This document shows positions 43,483 through 55,400 of a DNA stretch of 64,000 nt, in pieces. The notes below the pieces were generated by a model. It saw only the letters and a program-made list of their open reading frames with translations. It did not search any database and was not told where the DNA came from. Each line of letters starts with the position of its first letter. Position 1 is the first letter of the stretch. The stretch lies in contig NW_026516356.1 of the NCBI RefSeq assembly GCF_025602895.1, positions 1 through 64,000 on the forward strand. The letters are read 5' to 3'. The stretch comes from Polychytrium aggregatum (taxonomy: Eukaryota; Chytridiomycota; Chytridiomycetes; Polychytriales). The position numbers were made by a program, and so were the translations under genes.

Positions 43483-45849
43483 ATGTCTCTCTTTTCCACC
43501 GGCGCCGAGCTCCCAGAGCAGGAGCGCCTGGAGTTTGTCCATGCACCGCACGCCTTCGAATCGGACCCTCGCCCGTTTCTGGCCTCACCCGATTCGCCCT
43601 TGACCGAATCTGTCGAATCGGGTAACGACGCCCTTTCCACGTCCCGGTACTCCCTGGCCAACCTGGTCCAGGCCTCGTCCTTTCTGAATGGCTCCTTCCG
43701 AGACGACCCCTGGCATCGAGCCTCGGACGAGCTGGGTCTCTCGTCTCCATCGTATTTTGCACGGAAACGCCTGGCTGGCCTGTCTTCGCCCTCGCCCAAG
43801 ACTTCGACAAACCGCCAGGCCTCGCTGTCGCTTCCCTGGTCGCCGCAGCTCCCCTGGGCCGGCTCATCGCAAGGTGGTCGCTCGGCCGACAACATCGATT
43901 CATACGATCCCGTCAGCTCCTTTACGGCCCAGGCGCCTTCCGAGCTCGCTCCATGGCAGCGCAAGTCTTCCGTGTCGCTGGCCTTGCCCAACTATGGGCC
44001 CGTCTCCCCGCCCTCCTGCGACGGCAACGGCAACGGCAACGGCAATGGCAATGGCAATGGCAATGGCATTCCCATTCCCGTGCCCAACAATCTGCAGGCC
44101 CGTCGCCCGGCCATGGCCTTCACCGCTCCCAACGCCCCCGCCGCCCCGAACATGTTCTACTCGAATTCGCGCGTCTGGGTTGCGCACTTTCGTCGCAGCC
44201 TGCCTCCGTATCTGCGCTACTTGTCGGAAACCCTGGCTCATCTGATGTGCTCGGGCACGCCGAGTCCAAGATCGTCCCACAGTTCCCATACCCAGCCGTC
44301 TCCTCCCGACCCTGCCCCGATATATGGCCTTCCAGACGAACCTCAGTCGATGCCAAAAACTGCTCGGGATATTCTGTCCGACACCAGCTTGTTCGATCCC
44401 ATCAACGTCATCTCGGGCCTCTCGAGTCCCGCGAGTGGCGCTCGATCGGCTAACGATCCAAGAAGCCGCAGCGTTTCGATCGCCGCAGATGCTGCCCTTG
44501 TGTCGATGATGGCGGCAGTCGAGCCCGTCGATTTCACCATCCCACCGGCACTCATCACCATCTTCATCGCCTGTCTGCTCTACTCCACCGCCGTTCCCAC
44601 GAACGTTGCGCTCCTGGCCGTGTATTATGTGCGGAAGCTGCGGAGCATCTGCGACAGCCGCGAGTTCATTTCCGGATGCGAATTTCGTCTGTTTCTGTAA
44701 GTCCCCCTCCCCTCCTCCTCCCCCTCCCACACATCAGCCCGGGAATGCTCGCATATTGGATGTGCTCTGATGGCTTTCCTGCTGCCCAATCTGCCGAAAA
44801 GCGTCTCGGCCACTGACAGTCAGTTTGCACAATGTTGACCTCCAGAGTCGGCTTGATCTTGGCCAAGAAGTATCTCGACGACAGCGAGTACATGCGGAAC
44901 TTTCGCTGGGCCAAGCTTATTGGGCTGAGTGTCGTCCTGGTGAATGTAAGTCGGGCCTGTGACGTTGGCGCGCTGTTTTCTGCGAGTCCAGGCGTCTTCA
45001 CTGTGACGATGCCGATGGGGCGACGGAGCGGAGGCTGTTTCGCCGGCGGACTGGGAAGCATCAAAGTTGATCCACCCACTGCTTGGACAAAGATACCCTT
45101 TGTCTGTGCCAGAGTATATGCGGCTCTAACGCAGCTGCCCTGTCTGTTGCTAGAATATGGAGCGAGAGTTTCTCGCGACCCTGGCCTACGATCTCGGAAT
45201 CAGCTTCGTCGACGGCGCTGTCTTGAACTGGAAGAGTCTCTCGGACGAGTTTGAGGCTGTTGCCAAACAAATCACTCCCAACGGAAACTCCAAGAAATGG
45301 CTTGAGGAGTGGCAAACCTATGCCAACGAACACCGCCGGCCAATCCGTCCAAAGACCAAGGATGATGCTGACAGCCTCGAGGATATGCTCAGCCTCTCGG
45401 ATGCTGACGAGCCCGAGCCGGAGCAGCGCAAGTCGCGAGCCGATCTACTGATGGACGAGCGGAAGCTGTCTCTGCGCCACCTGAGTTCATCCCGAAATCG
45501 CCGTCGACACCACAGTGTCTCGACCGACGGCGGAGACGAGCACGCGCAGAACTCGGCCGACAGTCTCTCTGGGGCGCGACTGCTATCCACAAGCACCAGC
45601 AGGGTTGCTCCCATCCCGATTCCAACCTCGGGTCTCGGCACCAGCTACACTGCCAATGCCGGCGGCATAGGCTCCTTTGGAAGCTACACTGGATCGGTCT
45701 CGTATTCGTACCAGCAGCCCGAGGAGCGGCGAGTCCGGCTGCAAAAGGGCACGCCATCAAACGTGTCTATCACCACTCTGGCGAGTTCGCTCCGGAAGCC
45801 CTCGAGCACACTGTCGATTCGACTCCAAGACTATTCCGAGTCGACCTGA
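43483..45849 (+). CDS. Cyclin, PCL/G1 type, with long disordered flanks
   Basis: Exons 43483-44696, 44846-44945 and 45154-45849 join in phases 2 and 0 to 669 aa. The N-terminal ~330 residues are Ser/Pro rich and include a Gly-Asn repeat (44022-44070). The cyclin box follows: FIACLLYSTAVPTNVALLAV, YYVRKLRSIC, CEFRLFL joined to VGLILAKKYLDD, RWAKLIGLS, then EREFLATLAYDLGISF and WKSLSDEF. This is the fungal PCL1/2-like pattern, in which cyclins act with PHO85-type kinases. A Ser/basic tail of ~170 residues ends the protein. The last intron has the branch point CTAAC 33 bases before its acceptor. Confidence 0.82.
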
Positions 45850-46572
45850 GTCGTGCACCAACCAGGCTCAGGCTCAGGCTTCACGGTAACTGCCCAGTTC
45901 ACACCGTCACCTTCCCCCTCCCCAAGTCGCCGTCAAGCGTCTGGCTGCCGTCTTTTACGCTCTTTCGATCTGTGAGCCAGCAGAGACACTCCGCTGTGCC
46001 ACCCTAATCTTTCCGTACCGCAAAACTATTCCCCTATTTATATGTGCCTCCCGCTTAATCTGGACGGCTACCACATGCTCTGTCCTGATTGGCTGTTGTT
46101 GTTGTCTGTCGAGTTGCCTGTCCGGCAGATTTGGTCATCTTGAATTATGCCTGCAATCATACCCATCATATTCTGTTGTATCGGCAACACCGCCAACCCC
46201 ATCAGCACCCTAAAGCCGCCTGCGAATAGTGCTTTTAGGCACCGATTGCCGCCTTTGAACGGTCTGCTCGCAGTTTAATTCCTCCTGGATCTTCTGCACC
46301 CGAGCAGCCAATATTGCACCCGTCTCCCCTCCTCATCGCCGATCCTGCTCATTTCCGGCTGGAGACACTGTATGACCGTGGACACCACCACCACCACCAC
46401 CACCACCACTGCTCCATAGTCGCTTGGATTCTGATGTTCCCCTCCTGTATGTACTATTGTCTGGGCATTTTCTAAATGTATTCAGTCGCTGCCGTCGTCA
46501 ATACATCTGTCGCCACACAGAGATTGTGGTGTAGGCGAGTGCTGGGTCGTGGCGATCATTCTGGAATGCCCA

Positions 46573-46614
<42 letters not shown>

Positions 46615-46679
46615 CGTGGTGCCCGGTGCCGGTAGCAACGACTCTCGGTATCGTCATCGTTGTTCCGGACGTATTTGCT
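45850..46679. other. Spacer between convergent genes
   Basis: The stretch holds no gene. It carries a (CAC)n run at 46386-46412 and a (TGTTGC)n run at 46573-46614. Confidence 0.6.
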
Positions 46680-48223
46680 CTAGACCAGTGTATTGGCAGG
46701 AGGATTCACGAGCAGTGAGGTAATCGGCTTGCCGGTGATCCAGCTCGTGGGTGGCTGGCCTGGACGAGGAGCAAACCAGTAATACCACCAATGCGATGTT
46801 GGCACCGACACGGGCGGGCGAGTCTGCACGGCCACTCCGATAGCAGCCAGGATGCCAACCATCGACACGAATGCCCAGATGGCCCCTGGGTAGAATTGAG
46901 GCGACGGAAGCGGGCCCATCATGGCCATGCCCAGCAGCTCCAGGAATCCCGTTCGGGCAAAGACGTCCACTCCAACCGCAACCAGGAGCGAGCCCACAAA
47001 GGCGGAGCCACAGGCGACAATCAGTCGCTCGACCCAGAACATGACCACGATGCCAAGCATCGAGATCAAAAGCGTGTAGATGATGTGGCTGGTGTGGTCA
47101 AGGATGGAGCCGACTCCGAGGATGAGGATATACTGGGCGAGGGCATACCCCGTCACCAGGCCGATCATGATGGTCCCAAAGGTCACATAGCGCATGAAGA
47201 CCATGGCCCCCAGGAACCCTGCCAAATCGCATAGGATGATGTAGGCCCAGTCGCCGTTGGGCCCGAAGCTGAGGCGTTCCGAAATCGCATGGAGGATATG
47301 GAAGACGATGAGTCCTGGTTGGGCAGTGGAGGAAGAGAGAAAGGAAGGGACGGATGAGAGAAAGAGTGAAGGAGGAAGAGTAATGCGTGGCCATGAGTCA
47401 GTGTCGTGTCGTTCTCAGAGGCCTTTGGCGTGTGCTGGGGTGGACGCATTTGCCTGCAATGCATCCAAAGGCTTTGAGTATGGGAACCGCCACATGCCTC
47501 CGAAAAGGCTTCCGGCCACGAACAGCGTTGGGTTGTTGGATCTCAGGCCCCAAAAGCAGAAGGTAATGCCGGCAATCAGGAACAGAATCGATTCGATTGC
47601 CAGGGCAGCTGTCAGCGGACGGGTCGCTTCAGGGAAAACGCAGAGACAAGGACGGTGTGGAGCTTGAGCGGTCAGAGTCTACGGCACTAACAATGACGCA
47701 GTCCAACCATTCGCAGCGATTCTTGGAAGGACTCGACGGCGTCCATGTATCAGCATGAGGGGCGACAGCAGAGGCATCTCTGGAGGGGTGCAGCCAACCA
47801 GCCAGCCGCGTCGCGTTCTGATGCAAGGGGCTGCCAGCCGGACTGCCAGGGTCGGGAGAGCCACGGCGACAGCACCCCTGGATTGCAGCCCAGGCCCGAG
47901 CTCGCTATTCCAGGCAAGCAGCGGGCCGGTGAAGTGAGAGGTGAGGGAGGATGGATGGGTGGAGAGAGGCTCGCGGACTTACAGAATACGTAGACCGTCA
48001 CGGACACAGCAGACAAGCCCCAAGGATTGCTCATGCCGCCTGAGACGATATCTGGATTGCCGTCCGTCGAGTTGGTGATAGCGTCCCGGACGGCAAAGGC
48101 GGGGAGCGCATTCTTGGAGGACCTGCGAAGCGCGGCCGAGGTCGCGGGAAAGGCGCTGGCTGTGGTCGAGAGAAGGGCAACCAAGACAATGATGAGGAAT
48201 GCACTCGCTCGAGAGCCGTTCAT
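46680..48223 (-). CDS. Multi-pass membrane protein, TMEM198/DUF4203-like
   Basis: Exons 48223-47983, 47608-47498 and 47314-46680 give about 328 aa. A signal peptide (AFLIIVLVALLSTTASAF) leads to a short lumenal part. Hydrophobic segments include IESILFLIAGITFCFW, LFVAGSLFG, LIVFHILHAI, YIILCDLAGFLGAMVF, GTIMIGLVTGYALAQYILIL, IIYTLLISMLGIVVMFW, GSAFVGSLLVAVGVDVF and IWAFVSMVGILAAIGVAV. The order and the Gly-rich helices resemble DUF4203 (TMEM198-type) proteins, whose fungal role is unclear. The intron after 47498 appears to use a GC donor (GCATGT); it is the only choice found that keeps phase 1. The C-terminus ends in a Pro/Trp-rich tail. Confidence 0.7.
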
Positions 48224-48720
48224 TCTTTGGTCCCTTTCCGCGGCGCGATATGGGCTTTCTCCTGTCACGGAGGGGGAAGGCGTGGGATATATCGCAGCGT
48301 CGATGCAGTGTTCGGCGCTCTCTCGCGCCGAGCGAGACAGGCAGAGATATGGCTCCCGCCTTGCCCCCCTCGGTGGGTCGGCTGATCCACCGCAGCGGGA
48401 GGAGTAGCGGCTCAAACCTCGACGATGTGCGCTCTGGTGCATATGGGTCGGACAAATGTTCGGTGATAGTTTTTCTTTTGATATTCAGGAGCAAGCATGG
48501 CAAGATGACGATAACCGAATGACACTTGTGAGGGTTATGCCATCTTAGGCAAGCAGCGAGAGAAGAGTCCGCCACAGATTCGCGAGCAGGGGGTTATGGC
48601 TTCTGCTACTCTCGACAAGCAGGGAAGCACAACTCTTGGAGTGGATTCGCTCTGGGATTCCAACGCTGAGGGATGGGTCTCCAATAGCGACGGACGGCTT
48701 CAAGGGGCCGGCCGAAAGCA
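48224..48720. other. Spacer, no gene seen
   Basis: Promoter side of the 46680 gene and 3' side of the arrestin-like gene; nothing else is recognised. Confidence 0.5.
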
Positions 48721-49395
48721 TCAGGCGTACGGGGGAGGAGGGGGGTTGGGGGTGTGTGGTCGCCAGTCGGAAGGAGGGGGACGGATATAGTCATCGTCGT
48801 CCCAGGCTGGAGGGGCGTCGATGTAGACGCCGTCGGGCGAGCCGAGGCCAACTCGGTGGACCGTGACCGGGCGGATGACCTCATAGTCTCGATCGGCGAT
48901 GAGTTGGGCTCGCACGAGATACTCGGTCAGACCCGGAATCGTGGCAGGCAGATGGCCCGGGAGCTTGAAAAAGAAGCGGAACGAGTTGGGTCCACGGGGA
49001 AGCCCAGTGCCAGTCCAGACCTCCCGCGAGTCCAGATACGAGTCGGAGAACTCGGAGACTTCGGTCAGAGCACCGAGCGAATGAGACGAGCCCTTGGCGA
49101 TGAAGGATTCTCCATCGGCGGCGAGACGATGGACGCCTTGGAGAACAACAATCAGACGCTTGGCCAACGGAAGGGACTCGAAGGCATCGAGGGTGATGGA
49201 CCCACAGAGGTCAGTGCCGGCACAAGAGTCTTCGTCGCCGTTGAAGGTGGGCTCCTCATCGAGCTCGATGGTGAATTTTGAGATGAAAGTGGGGAGCGGG
49301 GTGGGCTGGCGCTTGGCAAGATCCCAAGCGTATGGAATGGGATAATCCGAGGAGGACGAGGCACCGGTGGCGACGAGAGGATGGCTGGACGACAT
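48721..49395 (-). CDS. Short alpha-arrestin-like protein with C-terminal PPxY
   Basis: A single exon of 224 aa from ATG 49393-49395; the longer open frame upstream starts on a non-ATG codon. The core shows an arrestin-N style beta fold: FTIELDEEPTFNGDE, CGSITLDAFESLPLAKRLIV, LQGVHRL, NSFRFFFKLPGHLPATIPG and YLVRAQLIADR. The protein ends PPSDWRPH then NPPPPPYA, which contains PPPY, a PPxY motif that binds WW domains of Nedd4/Rsp5 ubiquitin ligases. Alpha-arrestins normally have N and C arrestin lobes and PPxY motifs; here only one lobe is present. Likely role: an adaptor for ubiquitination of membrane proteins, inferred. Confidence 0.62.
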   Translation of the reverse strand: MSSSHPLVATGASSSSDYPIPYAWDLAKRQPTPLPTFISKFTIELDEEPTFNGDEDSCAGTDLCGSITLDAFESLPLAKRLIVVLQGVHRLAADGESFIAKGSSHSLGALTEVSEFSDSYLDSREVWTGTGLPRGPNSFRFFFKLPGHLPATIPGLTEYLVRAQLIADRDYEVIRPVTVHRVGLGSPDGVYIDAPPAWDDDDYIRPPPSDWRPHTPNPPPPPYA

Positions 49396-49459
49396 TGAGT
49401 GGGCTGATCCGAGGCAGGAAGGGTCGACTCGAGAGAAGGACAGACGGGCGGACGGAGAC

Positions 49460-49506
49460 GGAGATGGAGATGGAGATGGAGATGGAGATGGAGATGGAGA
49501 TGGAGA
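49460..49506 (+). repeat. (GGAGAT)n hexanucleotide repeat
   Basis: About seven units, just upstream of the arrestin-like start codon (on its 5' side). Confidence 0.92.
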
Positions 49507-49675
49507 CGAAGGCCAGTGTTGGGGCAAAGCCGGGGGCGATGAGGTGACCAATGGCTGCACAGTGTGTGTGTGTGGTGTCCTGGTCTCGCTTGGGTCTCGC
49601 TTAGGTCTCGCTTGGGTCTCGGCAATGGGAGTGGCAGTGTCGATGGCTTTCAGGAAACGGCAAACCCAATGGACA

Positions 49676-49803
49676 GAGTCGATGGACAGAGTCGATGGAC
49701 AGAGTCGATGGACAGGGTTGATGGTCCCATCGAGTCATCTGCAGGCAGCATCTGCGAGTATCATCTGCGAGTGTCATCTGCGAGTGTCATCTGCGAGTAT
49801 CAT
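49676..49803 (+). repeat. Two adjacent minisatellites (15-base and 13/14-base units)
   Basis: The first array repeats GTCGATGGACAGA at about 49676-49722. The second repeats TCATCTGCGAGTG/A at about 49738-49803. Confidence 0.85.
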
Positions 49804-50419
49804 CCTCCGCGACTGCGATTTACTCGACTGCGGTCCCCTCCACTGGTCACCCGACGCAGCCGGACGGCACACCGAGGCAAGCCCCGGCCCAGAACAGACC
49901 CGAACAGACCCGAACAGGACCAGCCCGGCCAGAACAGGTCTGCCCAGACGGCATCCACCTGGGTTTCCTCGCTGCGGCTGCCTCGCTGCGGCTGCCTCGC
50001 CAAGGGTGGCGACGATCCACGTGTAGCCAATTCCAGCCAATGGCAGCCGGCGAGCGGTTTGTGCCGGAAGTGGTCCCGAACTGCTTCCAAAGTGGTCTGT
50101 CACAGGTCCGTCCGCAGGCTTGTTCCCCCTTGTCTGGTGCGCCACGCGCCGTCGCCACTGGCCCTCGTGGCATGACCAACCACAGCGCCGCCGACCAACA
50201 GTCGCCATGTCTGCAAAAAAAAATGAGGGGGGTGGATGCATCGCGAGCGGCTCTGACCCGGCCTGGCATGGCCGGCTGGAGACAGGGATATAAATAGACT
50301 CCCTCCCTGGCTCGTCTCTCGGCCTCCATCGACACCGCCTCGACACCACCTCGACTCGAAAGCATCACCGCCCACAGTGTGCAATCCAGTCTGCAATCTG
50401 CAATCTGCAATCTATCACC

Positions 50420-50512
50420 ACCAACACCAGCACCAACACCAGCACCAGCACCAGCACCAGCACCAGCACCAGCACCAGCACCAGCACCAGCACCAGCACC
50501 AGCACCAGCACC
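50420..50512 (+). repeat. (AGCACC)n hexanucleotide repeat in the USP 5' leader
   Basis: About 15 units of AACACC/AGCACC end 17 bases before the ATG at 50529, so the array is probably transcribed. Confidence 0.93.
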
Positions 50513-50528
50513 ACAGTCTGTCCTCAAA

Positions 50529-51550
50529 ATGGCCGCCAGCAACCTCGTTCTCATCCCCATCGACTCGATCTCTGAGCTCTCGCGAACCGTCATCCTCCAC
50601 GCACTCAAGCACAGCGTGGTGGCCACCGACAATGTCGAGATTCTCCATATCATCAAGCCGTCGCTGTGTAAGTTGCGGGTCCCGGCGGTGCATGGAGTGT
50701 TGGTGCTGTGTGTGGCTTGTTGTTCTGTCGATCAGCGAGTCAGTCGGCCAGCCAGTCAGTCAGTCATCTAGTCAGTCATCTAGTCAGTCATCTAGTCAGT
50801 CATCTAGTCAGTCATCTAGTCAGTCGGCCAGTCAGTCGGCCACCCGGCCAGTCCTTCAGTCGCACTCACATCCTTCGCATGTCCCGACGCTGCCCCGTTC
50901 CTCTGTGCTTCCGCTCGTTTCTGCTTGCCTCCAGTCTCTGCCATGCAATGTGCATACGAACACCGCGAGATCGTCGAGGTCACCCAGCGCCTCACCAAGT
51001 TTGTCCAGGAGATTGTCCAAGCAAGCGGCGTCGCAAACAAGGTCTCGCTCAACGTGATCCATGGAGAGGCCAAGGGCCACATCATGATGGAGATCAGCGA
51101 CCGCGCTCCGCGACTGGTTGTCATGGGTGCCCACCCACATGGCCCCCTCGCTGGCACTGGTGAGTTGGTGTGTGGTGTCTGTCTGTCTTTGCGGTGTGCC
51201 ATGCTGCTGCGGTGCAGTGTGGCCTGTTGATGCGGTGCAGTGTGGTTTCTCTCGATCGGCGACTCCAGGATCGCATCAGAGCAATGCCGAGACTGGCCAA
51301 TGTCGGCCACCCACTCCCACATCCACCCACAACCACTCCCACAACCACCCACTCACTGTGTCTGCTTCCATTGCCCGCACATCCCAACCGCCACCCCAAC
51401 CACCCGTCTCGTCTCCCACAATCTGCAGGCAGCATCACCGGATATGTCTCACAGCGATCCCCGTGTCCCGTGCTGGTTCTGCCTCACTCCATCGCCAAGA
51501 CTGCCGTCCCGATGGAAGGCAGCAGCAGCAGCATCCCGATTGCTGCCTGA
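50529..51550 (+). CDS. Universal stress protein (UspA-like) domain protein
   Basis: Exons 50529-50667, 50935-51159 and 51429-51550 are all joined in phase 1 and give 161 aa, the usual length of a single-domain USP. Motifs in order: NLVLIPIDSISELSRTVILH (strand 1 with the Asp of the nucleotide site), VEILHII, VSLNVIHGEAKGHIM, PRLVVMGAHPHGP and, across the last junction, GTGSITGYVSQRSPCPVLVL. The G-x2-G-x9-G-S/T ATP loop of USPs is only partly matched (Gly-Ala-His-Pro-His-Gly), so nucleotide binding is uncertain. Intron 1 contains a 12-base minisatellite. Confidence 0.85.
50752..50830 (+). repeat. 12-base tandem repeat (AGTCAGTCATCT) in USP intron 1
   Basis: Five or six near-perfect units, flanked by AGTCGGCC variants of the same phrase. 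Confidence 0.93.
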
Positions 51551-52457
51551 GCGAGCACCGTCCCCGCACCGTCTCCAGCACCTTCTCCACCACCGTCTGC
51601 AACTGCGTGACCCAGTCTCTCTTGTCTCGCTGCTGCACTCTGTCCCGTCTGGCCTCGTTGCTGCGCCTCGTTCTCTCCCAGCCGCAACCCGTCGCCCACC
51701 TGCTCCCTCCGCTTCCTGCGTGCGCCTCTATATCCCCGCTATGTTCCCGCTATGTTCCCGCTATATCCCCGCTATGCTCCATCATGTTCTCGATGTTTCA
51801 TGCGTGTTTGTTCTCCTTATTTATTGGCCGGCGTTGGTCCTGGATCTGTCGCCTCTGGCGGCGATGCGATCCCGACCCCGCTGTTCCCGGCCTCCTGTGC
51901 GATGCCATTGTCATTGATTGCCATGGGCTGTCTCTGCCGTCCCTGTCCCTCTGCCATTGGCTCGATCTGCTTGAATACACACATTCGCAACCAACCTCGT
52001 CTTCTGGCGATACTCGTAAAGTATCGATCGGGTTGAATTGTTCCCCGCCTGAAACATCGTGGCCATGGGGCGCCGGTGCCATTGGACTCCCGAACAACCA
52101 TGCCAGATCGGAGCCAGACGGTCGTGGACACAAATCGACTATTGTTCATCGATATAATAGGGCATGGACGGTCAGAGGTGACATCATCGATGCATATAGT
52201 TCGTCCAATCGACGAGTGAATGCGGTCGAGATGGATTGGGTGTCCATCTTCGGCAGGGACGGATTTTGAACCGCACGATACCCTGCCTGGAGAGCACGTT
52301 TCTCCACTCGCTATCCGTTGGCAAATCTGCCACCTTCCAATGGTCGAAATGAGTATATATATGCTGCAGCGGGCTTGCCGGTCACTTGCACCAGCGATTC
52401 CCACGCATTATTCGACGTCGCCAGGGCTGTTGTTATCATCAAGCTGAATTTGAACCC
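51551..52457. other. Spacer, no recognised gene
   Basis: Both strands are open in places, but I see no domain. The last 100 bases probably hold the promoter of the receptor gene (TATATATA at 52355-52362). Confidence 0.5.
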
Positions 52458-55400
52458 ATGTCGAAACTTGCTTGGCTCTTACTAGCTGCGCTTGTTTGGG
52501 CTGGTATGGCCGTCGCTATCGAGCAGATCGCCTGTCCTGTGGACAGGGTTAATACAGAAGTATATGTTTTGGACATGGGGATGCGGCTCCGTTTGCGATG
52601 CTGACGCCCTTGCTACTTTCTATCACTCTTTGGCTGGATCTGCCATCGCAATCGCTATCGCGCTCGATTATGATATCGACGCTTCTCCTGCTTCCGGCCC
52701 ATACAAGGCATTATCGATGCAAACGTCCTCAGCTCGGGTGGGGCAACGTTCCCGTCGGTGGTGTACCAGAACTGGACGACCCAGTTCTCGTACAATGGAA
52801 CGGCGATGATCTACTCCCCAACTTCATCCGGTATCGGAGTCCAGTCGCTGATTTCCGACCCAACATTTGCCTTTGCCGGATCGGACACCATCCCAACGCA
52901 TGCTGGAACGTACGGACCAAACACCACTTCCTCGGGACTGGTTGGCATTCCGTCCGTGGTTGGGTGAGTTCCTTGGCAGCTGTTGGATCTTAGGATGAAC
53001 GCAGATGAATGCTCGCCGCCAGGTTCGAGGTGTGTATCCATGCATAATCTGTTGGTAGCTATCTGATCCTCCATGATATCTATTTTCCGCGCCGCTTTCG
53101 GCCCTCGACAATACAGAGCAATCGCAGTGGCCTACAACTTGGGCAATTCCAGCTATCCAAGCATGGTGCTTTCGAGACAGAATATGGTCGACATCTTCAG
53201 CGGCTCGCTCAGCCGATGGAACGACAGTCGGTTGACTGCTCTGAATCCATGGCTTTCAGCCATCTCAGCCAGCATCCAGGTCGTCATCCACTCGGGGACA
53301 TCCGGCACAACACGCAACCTCCTCAAGTCGCTCGCTTCCTTCAATAGCTCGTTTGGATCTGTCTCGACAACGTTCCCGCTCACCAATTGGCAGAACGGAG
53401 TCGCGACCGGGCCCCAGCCGATCATGTCACCAACCAACATGGCTCTTTGCAGCGTTATCCAAAGCGTACCATTTACAATAGGATATTTGGATGCCTCCGA
53501 TGCTTTCACTACCATCGAAACCTATGGATCGGCCTTGTCGTTCTCCTTGGCGTCGATCATCAACCGAAGCGGTGTGGTGACCAGTCTGAATATGACCAAC
53601 ATGAATGTAGGGCAGCGAATATAGCGAATTACGTTGTTCCGTGAGCGCTGAGCATCTGAGCCACTCGCTTGCGACAAGATCATCGGTTTCTCTGACCATT
53701 CCACTACTTCTGCTATGCTATTTGGCTGTGTGCTTTGCTTCTAGCTCGAGGTTGACAATATTGCGGTGCCTTCTGGACTCAACATGTACACCAACGACAT
53801 TGAGCGCTATTTGGACTCGGTGCTGATCGACTCGAGCCGCTCGGGTGCTTATCCGCTCATGGCCGCAAGCTATTACATTGTACGCACCAACCTGTACACC
53901 GCTCTTACTCAAGATCAAGTGCGATTCACTCTCAACTACCTGTGGTGGACACTCTCCAACAGCTCCGCAATTGTGAGTGCCCCGGTTGCTTGTGATTTTC
54001 GTAGCTGTTCGAAGGCTGGATGGTGATATCGCGACCCGAACACTCGGCTTTCTTGACTGCTGGTCTGCTGGTCTGCTGGTCTGCTGGTCTGCTGGTCTGC
54101 TGGTCTGCTGGTCTGCTGCCAGCACTACCAATTTGATGCCTGTCATTCAGTGACACTTGATATGAGGCGAATATCTGAAAATACTGGAAGGACAATGTGC
54201 TCTGTCGAAACCGCGACGGTAACCTCGGCTGCACGTACCCTCTCTCACCGTCTTTGTTGTCTCTAGGCTACCTGTGTCGACAACTTGTTCCTACCACTGC
54301 CCCCAAGCTTGCGACATTACTCGTTTTCGGTTCTGCAAACGCTTTCGTACAATGGTCTGCCGCTCTACTCCAACACATCGGCCTGCAATCCTTCCTTTGA
54401 CGGACTTTTGCTTACCAAGCTTGATTCGTGCAGCCACGGCGTTTGTTTATTTGGGCCCTTCATGGATCCCAGTATCAACGCATGTGTGTGCTCGGTCGGA
54501 TACCTCAACGTTAACTCCCAGGATTGCTCCGAGGTTGCCGCACCACTGCAGATCGAGCCTGGCAGCAGAATGGCCGTCCGGATGATGGCACTCTCTGCCA
54601 TTGTGCTACTGATGGCGGCAAATGCTGCGATTCTGCTCGGCATACTATGGTATCGACACCATGAAATCATCAAGAGCATCAGCTGGATGTGCTGTACAGT
54701 GATCATGGTTGGCTGCTGTAAGTTTGTGTGTCCAGCTTGCGCAGTGCTTACTTGATGGCCGACAGTTGCATGGTCGCTCGGCTCTCATCTGTGATATTTT
54801 CGATGGGACGATCTGCTGAAGGAGCTTCGTTTTGAGATTATGAGCGGCGCTGCTGGCAGAGGAGGTCGCCAGTTGCGGAGATTGCCAGTCGTGGAGCTAT
54901 GTCCTTGACAGAGATACTGGGTCATGCACCATCGGTGCCGCCACGGACCGAGCCGCTACCGGAAGATCGCAGCTCGTTCACACCGATATCCAACTATTAT
55001 CGTCATTAATGGGCTCCACCTTTCGGCCTTGTCTCAAGTTGGTGGCCAGTTCGCGGCGCTCATGTATCTGCTGGCTCCAACCACAACACTATGCACGACA
55101 AGAGTGATGCTTCCGGCAATGAGCTTCACGCTTGTATTCAGGTATGCGCTTCCGAGTTTTGTTTTGTCTGTTTCTTTGATCCCAAGCCTCCAGCCGCCGC
55201 TTGTAGTCCTCATGCCCTCGATCCTGTGGCGGACATGGCCCCAATGCTACCCTCATTGGCGAGGATACGATGGACTAGGGAGCGGCTGAGACAATCCAAT
55301 GATCATGATTTTGTGGGCGCATTCTGTGGATCTCGTCATATGGACCTCATTTAATGTGTCTCATTGCGTGCGCTCTCAGCGTCATTTTCTGGAAGTCGAT

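Larger units (their letters stand above)
49396..50528. other. Divergent promoter region of arrestin-like and USP genes, rich in tandem repeats
   Basis: No gene is seen. Four separate tandem arrays fill much of it (49460-49506, 49676-49722, 49738-49803, 50420-50512). A TATAAA lies at 50289-50294, about 235 bases before the USP start codon. Confidence 0.5.

Noticed and set aside
49738-50830. Tandem arrays as a CRISPR array
   Set aside because: Units are directly adjacent without unique spacers, and the genome is eukaryotic.
51817-52404. Minus-strand ORF resembling transposase or Fanzor sequence
   Set aside because: A TTGAATACACA phrase and a hydrophobic run suggested it, but no catalytic or zinc motif is present.
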